64,000 bases of DNA from Sipunculus nudus. Taxonomy: Eukaryota; Annelida; Sipuncula; Golfingiida; Sipunculidae. The notes under the pieces were generated by a model that saw only the letters and a program-made list of their open reading frames with translations, made no database searches and was not told the origin of the DNA. Location of the stretch: NCBI GenBank assembly GCA_026874595.1, contig CM049320.1:5335464-5399463 (forward strand), given 5' to 3'. Each line of letters starts with the position of its first letter. The stretch's first letter is position 1. Of this stretch, positions 58,052-64,000 are shown piece by piece. The position numbers and the translations under genes were made by a program.

Positions 58052-58671
58052 ATTGTTCAGAGATCTACGCCCCCGGGGGTCGTGCTGACGGGATTTACGT
58101 CATCAAACCACTTGACGCTCCTTCGTCTTTCCGCGTCTTCTGTGAACTCAGTCTAGACGGAGGATGGACCGTCATCATGAGGAGATTCAACGGCTCCATA
58201 GATTTCTACCGAAAGTGGGCTGATTACAAGAGAGGGTTTGGTTCCCTGGCCGGAGAACACTGGTTGGGAAATGACAAAATACACTGGCTAACGTCACAGA
58301 AGAACTACCGGCTGCGACTGGACATGAGGTACTGGGCCAATAAGATCTCGTATTATGCATCATATGACCGCTACTCTGTCGATAGCGAGGCTAGAAAGTA
58401 CAAACTGCATAAACACGGTTATCGTGGTAACGTTGGCCTTGATGGTCTGTCTTATAGCAATGGCAAACTGTTCAGCACCAGGGACAGAGATAACGATTCA
58501 TGGTCACGTCATTGTGCGCAGTACTATAAAGGGGCTTTCTGGTACTATCGTTGCCACAATTAAGCACACCCAACGGGTTTGTACAAAGCGTCCTGTAGTG
58601 GACACGACTGCAAAGAATGGAAGGCAGGCCATGCCCTTCACCGATTCCTCATGAAGGTCACTCATGACTGA
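58052..58671 (+). pseudogene. FReD copy 2, FReD exon
   Basis: About 205 codons, one internal stop. Shows the exon layout that copy 1 had before its insertion: the whole FReD in one exon. Confidence 0.85.
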
Positions 58672-58721
58672 AAATCTGTTGACAGTTGCAATATATGGCC
58701 TGTCTAATGCTTCCATTCAGT

Positions 58722-58727
58722 AATAAA
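58722..58727 (+). promoter_or_regulatory. Poly(A) signal of FReD copy 2
   Basis: AATAAA about 50 bases after the final stop codon. Confidence 0.5.
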
Positions 58728-59071
58728 TAGTTAAATAGAGTAAAATGTATGGAATAACAGGACATTCCTTTCTACTGTTTCAAAGAGAATTATCGAATCT
58801 TATTATCAGATCGTTTGTTGAGGAATAAATTTACCGCTTACGATTCACAACACTACGAAACGTGAGTACGTTATCAAGGGAATAAAACACTGTCATGGAA
58901 CATATTGTTCTTTGTTATTATGTTCAAGATTGCTTGATTTGAAGTTTATGTGTAAATGCGTATTAGTTTAATGATATATTTTTCTAACCTTGCCCCTCGG
59001 CGTGGGTATTGCAAGACAATGTGTCTGCATGTATGGGTGTATTTCAGCCTGCCTCTCTGTTCCTCTTTCGC

Positions 59072-59072
<1 letters not shown>

Positions 59073-59126
<54 letters not shown>

Positions 59127-59146
59127 GTGTGTGTGTGTGTGTGTCT
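59073..59146. repeat. Compound (TA)n(GT)n microsatellite
   Basis: About 26 TA units followed by GT units; source of several spurious frames on both strands. Confidence 0.95.
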
Positions 59147-59149
59147 GTC

Positions 59150-60340
59150 ACTCCAAAACAAAAGCATTTCCAATTGAAAGTGTTACACATTGAATATGTC
59201 TCTAAAATATCTCGTGTTTAAAATATAGACTGATATAATTACCTTGTACCGAGTGTTAACATACACTGTAACACATTGGATGCTAAATAACTGTAGTCAG
59301 TCACCCTCAACCTTACTAAAACAATTAAATTACCCTATCCTCATAACATATCTCTATGTCATTTGCTATATTAAGACTTAAAAAACTATGGTATCCACTT
59401 CTAAGTAAACTAGGTCCTGCTTTTGGGTTGAGTAAGGCGAATATATATCTACCCTATACGAACCAGCCATTGTCCTACCTTGCTGAGGCCTTTTCACAGT
59501 GGTACGGTATGTTATGGCCCCGTAGTTATATAGTCTACGAGTTGCGACCGACAATAAAGATCTATGTGGTAATTACCTGTAACCATACATATTTTATTTG
59601 GATATGACACCTATAATAATGATTACACTGAAGTATATAATGATATTTATGTGATGTCTTTTCGTATGTACAATGTAATGTTGCCGTATTCGTACACACC
59701 CCATACCGAACTATATGAGCCCTGCACAAGTTGTGTGCGAAACAACATACCTCTGATTACTTGTACATACGAACCTGTACCCTTTTAAAAAAAGTACACC
59801 GTATGCGTATTTAAAGGTCATGGTGAGTAAACCCCACTTTACGCCCCCTAGACTTAAATACTACATATCTATACCATGGACAGCGCCTCACACTAGTTGA
59901 TATAACTTGGTAAATCTCAGGCCCATGTTTATATTAAGAAATAACATATTTCTGCCAATCGTATTAACAAACAATAAAACAATTTTAATGACAAATCAAC
60001 TTTTACATATTTAAACAATGATAATAATAAACAAGTGTAATAAACACAGCAGGTCAATTACTGAACGGTTATAGCATACAGACTGAGCGCCATCTGGTGT
60101 CATTAAACGTAATTAAACAGTTTTACAACTGTTAGTGCAACTATTACCTCTGTCAAATATTCAATGGAAATTATCCTCGTTAAACGCGTTAATAATCTAC
60201 TTCAATCGTATTTTTATTTCTAACCTGAATATTTCGTTACTAAACGGACAAGATTACAAAGCAGTATGTTTTGAAACTTAAGTAGATATACAACAAGGTC
60301 TAAACGATATTGTAGTTTGGGCGCAAACAAAAATGGTCGA
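59150..60340. other. Gene-free stretch between FReD copy 2 and the BEL relic
   Basis: No supported coding content. It may include the decayed 3' part of the minus-strand BEL relic, but no LTR is recognisable. Confidence 0.35.
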
Positions 60341-60359
60341 TATTGAACCTCATCATAAT

Positions 60360-60486
60360 AAGCTTCAGAGGGGTAAATAACAGAAAGCTTAGCCACTGGT
60401 CTTTCGTATTCTCCTGTGACTGTTTTAATGTTCACATTTCGAACTTTGCTGTCATATCTTGGGAACACCTGAGTCACATGAACCAC
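60360..60486 (-). mobile_element. BEL/Pao relic, DUF5641-like C-terminal fragment of pol
   Basis: The minus-strand frame reads VFPRYDSKVRNVNIKTVTGE, then YERPVAKLSVIYP, which aligns with the last residues of the intact integrase tail at 30.2 kb (VRSVNVRT and YERPV). It belongs to a different, diverged element; the rest is gone. Confidence 0.65.
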
Positions 60487-60499
60487 TAATCAGTTTCCT

Positions 60500-63400
60500 C
60501 TTACAGCGTTTGAATCGTGTAATGCTACGAAATCATCGAAATTGGATGAGATAATCAATGTGTAAGTAGATATAGTGAGGTCCTCGAAAATACACTGAAG
60601 TTCAGGTTAATTATAGTGGCCACACTTAATTTTAACGGACGGACATATGGAAGGACGGACGTACGATGGGTACGCCGTTAAATGTCGGGCGTATAAGACG
60701 AGCGTTTAGATATCATTGCCAACAATTCAGCCATGTCAAGGGGTAAATGTGCAAACAGACACAGAACTCTTCTGTTACTCCATCTCTCCGTGATGTTGCG
60801 TTTAAAACGGTAGAGCAGTTTTTTTAAATACTACAGAAAACAAGCTAAACGACCAGAGGTCAAACGCAATCTGGTCAAGGACAGACGAGCAGCCAGGGTG
60901 ACACCCTTGAAAGATAAGAATAATTTTTTCCTGAGAATTGAGAGGCGAACAGGCTTTTCTTCTAGCTCAATGGGTGACGGAGTTAATATTTGTGCTCCGT
61001 CTCGCTGATTCCCATCTGTTTCTAAACGGAGAGCGATTCAATGAGACTTTATTTTGTCAGTATAAAGTGTAAATCTTCATAGAGCTAAGAAAAGAGTATA
61101 CATGATATTAGCATCACTTTTGGAAACTCTCTGATTCTCGGTGAATTGTGTCACAAAGACAATATGAAATGCAACTAATGCATATATGTCTTATCTAGCA
61201 TGTAAAATTGACAAAATTTGAAAAGATACCCCTATAACTCTACTCTTCAGAAACTGCTACACGAGACGAGCTTGAGCTACATTTCACAGACACACTTTGG
61301 GGACAAGATATTACCGTATTTGATCAAGTTATAAAAATCAAATATATATTGAGGTTCATAGATTTATAACTAAGACAATATACTTCGAGTATTATTTTAT
61401 ATTATATCGACTATTGTATTATTTCTAATCGGACTGAGACATACTCAGGTAGTCGGGTAGTAATCTTATCACCGAGGTAGGATTTACTGATATAATGGGC
61501 ACCGCTTGGACCTTGCTGGCTAGGTATTGTCACCTGGCCGTAAATTAATATTAAATATTAACGCGAGCCACAATAACCTGAAGTCTTAGATGGGTTACGT
61601 CTTTAAGGATTGGTTTATTGATTTTTATTAATTTTTATGAGCAAATATAATTACTAATGACTAAAAGTTCTTGTGATACCAGATATATGGGGTATTAGAT
61701 ATAAATGATACCCTATAACCTTTGCAGTTTAAATGACTGATATTTATTAAATACCTCTTGGAATTTAAAATTTTACAGAAATGACACTGGGAGCCTTACC
61801 TGGTATCCATGGAGGCTAGATAATATAACATTAAATAACATAACCGAGTTCTAGATAAAACAAACCTGTACTAGTGATATTGGTATTGCGCTCAGTGGGT
61901 AAATTTATTGGTTTATCATTCAGAATTTAATTTAATTAACACCTTTACTGGGTCCCGATTCTACTACCTTAAGCCTTCGGGGTAAGCATTCTCGTAAATC
62001 ATGGCATCCCCCCCCCCATGGACTGGGTAAACAATGGTCAAACTTTACGAAACAGACTCTTCCTGACAGTTGATATATGAACCAAAAGTTTTACAAGGAA
62101 TATGATTAACTATGTCATATTTACATATATCTTATCTTATTTGATCCTAAATACTAAGTATTTCTATGTACTTTTAATATATTTACAAGTTGGTTTTAAA
62201 AATATAATCGTGTCGTGACGTAGCCCAATACTACAATACTATATTCATTACATTGCTCGGCATTTGCCGCTCCTTATTTACAATCATTAAGCAGTATTGG
62301 TAGTCTTGTAAGCATGCGTGTCTTGGTATATATCTCTGTGGAACCCAGCAAATAACGCTCACATACATTGAAGTCGTTCACATTTAACACGGTAAATACG
62401 TGCTACTGGAGGGCTTATGGTTTAGTTCCCAGCCTGCCTTGCGCAAGCACTCTGTATCACATAAAGCCAGTTCGGTTCTTGTTCGGAGCGCTGTCCATTA
62501 ACATCGATGTTTATTTTTTACATTATAAAACTATCTTAAAGTCCGGATCCAGTTTTAAATTAGTAAGATGTTAGTCATTTAAAAAAAGTTAAACAAGGAA
62601 TTCTGGGTTTCGTCATTCTGGGATGATATTGGTTTAACGTGTGTTGCTGTTGGTTATTTCGCGTCTAAAGTATTCACATATGACTGTGAGTTGAGCGTTC
62701 AGAGTAATCGTTGATTATCAGTAACTTTTTACCTAACGCGTGTCCCGGGTGTTAGCCCATGACCTCTTTCCGATGACCAGCGCCTCGGAGCAGAAAGCTC
62801 TGCCTACTTATGTTTGAAAGCTCGTGTTAAAATGTCGTCTTTTTTACCAAGACAAAGAAATTAATTTTCAATTTTGTATATAGAAACCAATTCAGATCAG
62901 AATACATAACAAAATATACAACTGTAATTTGCCTTGATATTCCTGTTTCCCGTTGAAAACCTAATTACTCTTCCCAGACAGTTCTTTCTCAAAACATCAA
63001 TTCAACAGACTTCATGGTCTTCGGCGCAATATTTCTGAAAAATCACCTAACTGTAGAGTTTTCAAGATTTGCATACAGGTATAGAGACATGTAATCTAAA
63101 ATAATATAAATATGCATTGTTTGCAACATACATTTCTTTAAATTGAAAACTGAACAGGAAAAAAGATTATTAAATATAAAATAAAAAAGCCTGTAGATAT
63201 TTATATGTTCTTCCATATGATACTATTTAGAAAAAAATAGCATTTGCCAAATGTGAGAATTATCGCGTTGATAAAAATATTAAATAATTTATTTAAAGAT
63301 TTTTAAAATCTTCAAAGTAAAATCTGAGACACTGTTCATATATATCTAATCATACCGAAGATATTCTAAGGATTCCAAAGTTTGTTTATATCATTGTGGC

Positions 63401-64000
63401 CATAATTCATTTTAATATGGATTTTAAAGATAAATTAAACCAAGGTTGTTTGACCATCATAAGACCTTAATCGCCAACATCTGTAAAAGTCTCCACCTGC
63501 CGGAGTAGCATTCATAAAGAAAATTGAATTCATTTATTTTTTTTATTCAACTAACATTATATTTTGACAAAATTTACTTTATTGTGTAGTTAATTGCAGT
63601 GTTCTATAATTTATAATTTATTAAAACTAAACGTCACTGAAATAAATCATGGCCATACTTTCTTCATCATTTATGATAGTCGGATGGTAACCTACAGCCA
63701 TAATATAAATATTGGCGGGTTGAGGAGGGGCTTTTAAAGTTTGACTGTCATCCGATTTAAAAAAACTTTTTTTTCTGATTTTATATTATAGGTAGCTACT
63801 GTTATCTGGTATTTATAGATTTTAGTCCCTACCTGTTACACTTGCAAGCATTGTCAAACAAGGATTATCTGGAAATCTTATATGAAGACGATTATTTCAT
63901 GATAATAATCACATGTATCAATGCTTGTATATTTTATGTATGGGTTTCACATATTAAGCCTCTCCTGTATCAAATCAAGTCCTTTGTCACATTTGGCTCA
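60500..64000. other. AT-rich gene-free end of the window
   Basis: Only short frames without recognisable content. A GGACGGACATATGGAAGGAC stretch near 60635-60665 looks like a decayed simple repeat. Confidence 0.4.

Larger units (their letters stand above)
57199..58671 (+). pseudogene. Fibrinogen-related (FReD) lectin gene, copy 2, two nonsense codons
   Basis: Exon 1 (57199-57418, phase 1, donor AAGAG|GTAGGA) codes for a signal peptide and a coiled coil (LKAKVGRLQERIEALEGG), but has TGA at 57289-57291 where copy 1 has tryptophan. Exon 2 (58052-58671, after CCATTTCAG) is a single uninterrupted FReD except TAA at 58561-58563, where copy 1 has tyrosine; 35 further codons then run in frame to TGA at 58669. 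Landmarks are WTVIMRRFNGSIDFYRKW, HWLGNDKIHWLT, GYRGNVGLDG and FSTRDRDND. Length and domain order match copy 1. Either it is a recent pseudogene or the stops are allelic or assembly errors. Confidence 0.85.

Noticed and set aside
58946-59221. Several frames with Tyr-Ile runs on both strands
   Set aside because: Translations of the TA/GT microsatellite.
1-64000. CRISPR arrays, rRNA, bacterial operons, riboswitches
   Set aside because: None seen; tandem repeats here lack the spacer structure of CRISPR and the gene structure is eukaryotic.

Overview
The window looks like nuclear DNA of an AT-rich marine invertebrate, most likely a lophotrochozoan such as a mollusc or brachiopod. The reasons are GT-AG introns, mostly non-coding sequence, expanded lectin-type genes (fibrinogen-related and C-type lectin domains), abundant microsatellites, and a mix of BEL/Pao, Ty3/Gypsy, LINE, SINE-like and piggyBac-like sequence. 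The phylum is an inference; nothing here fixes the species. There are no bacterial, organellar or CRISPR signatures.

Layout. 0.1-4.65 kb: a complete four-exon minus-strand gene for a CRT-like (chloroquine-resistance-transporter family) membrane transporter, about 410 residues, with every splice phase agreeing. 5.9-8.2 kb: a SINE-like element, a minisatellite, and a ~150-bp tandem repeat carrying AGGTCA-type palindromes. 10.8-11.5 kb: a two-exon C-type lectin pseudogene. 12.7-16.5 kb: interspersed repeats, a LINE relic and a threefold diverged repeat. 17.8-20.3 kb: a complete three-exon plus-strand Golgi-type carbohydrate sulfotransferase, about 451 residues. 23.5-31.6 kb: a full-length BEL/Pao retrotransposon with matching 1060-bp LTRs and a 5-bp target duplication, but a damaged reverse transcriptase. 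31.7-34.4 kb: a broken LINE. 37.8-41.2 kb: a minus-strand gene coding for a PAN/apple-like domain plus a C-type lectin domain; its first exon was not found. 46.4-50.0 kb and 57.2-58.7 kb: two tandem fibrinogen-related (FReD) genes, both with disabling changes, the first also split by a ~1035-bp inverted-repeat transposon. 51.8-55.0 kb: a Ty3/Gypsy pol relic and a piggyBac-like transposase relic. 55.3-56.2 kb: a ~200-bp satellite followed by two palindromes. 60.4 kb: a second, small BEL relic. The remaining stretches are AT-rich and show no gene I can support.

How the genes relate. The two apparently functional housekeeping-type genes (transporter and sulfotransferase) sit among lectin-domain genes that are duplicating and decaying. 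The FReD pair share exon lengths, phase-1 junctions and a CCAAT-box promoter block; the CTLD pair share two exon phases and most residues. This is the pattern expected of a birth-and-death innate recognition cluster repeatedly hit by transposons. No pathway linking all of them is shown by the sequence.
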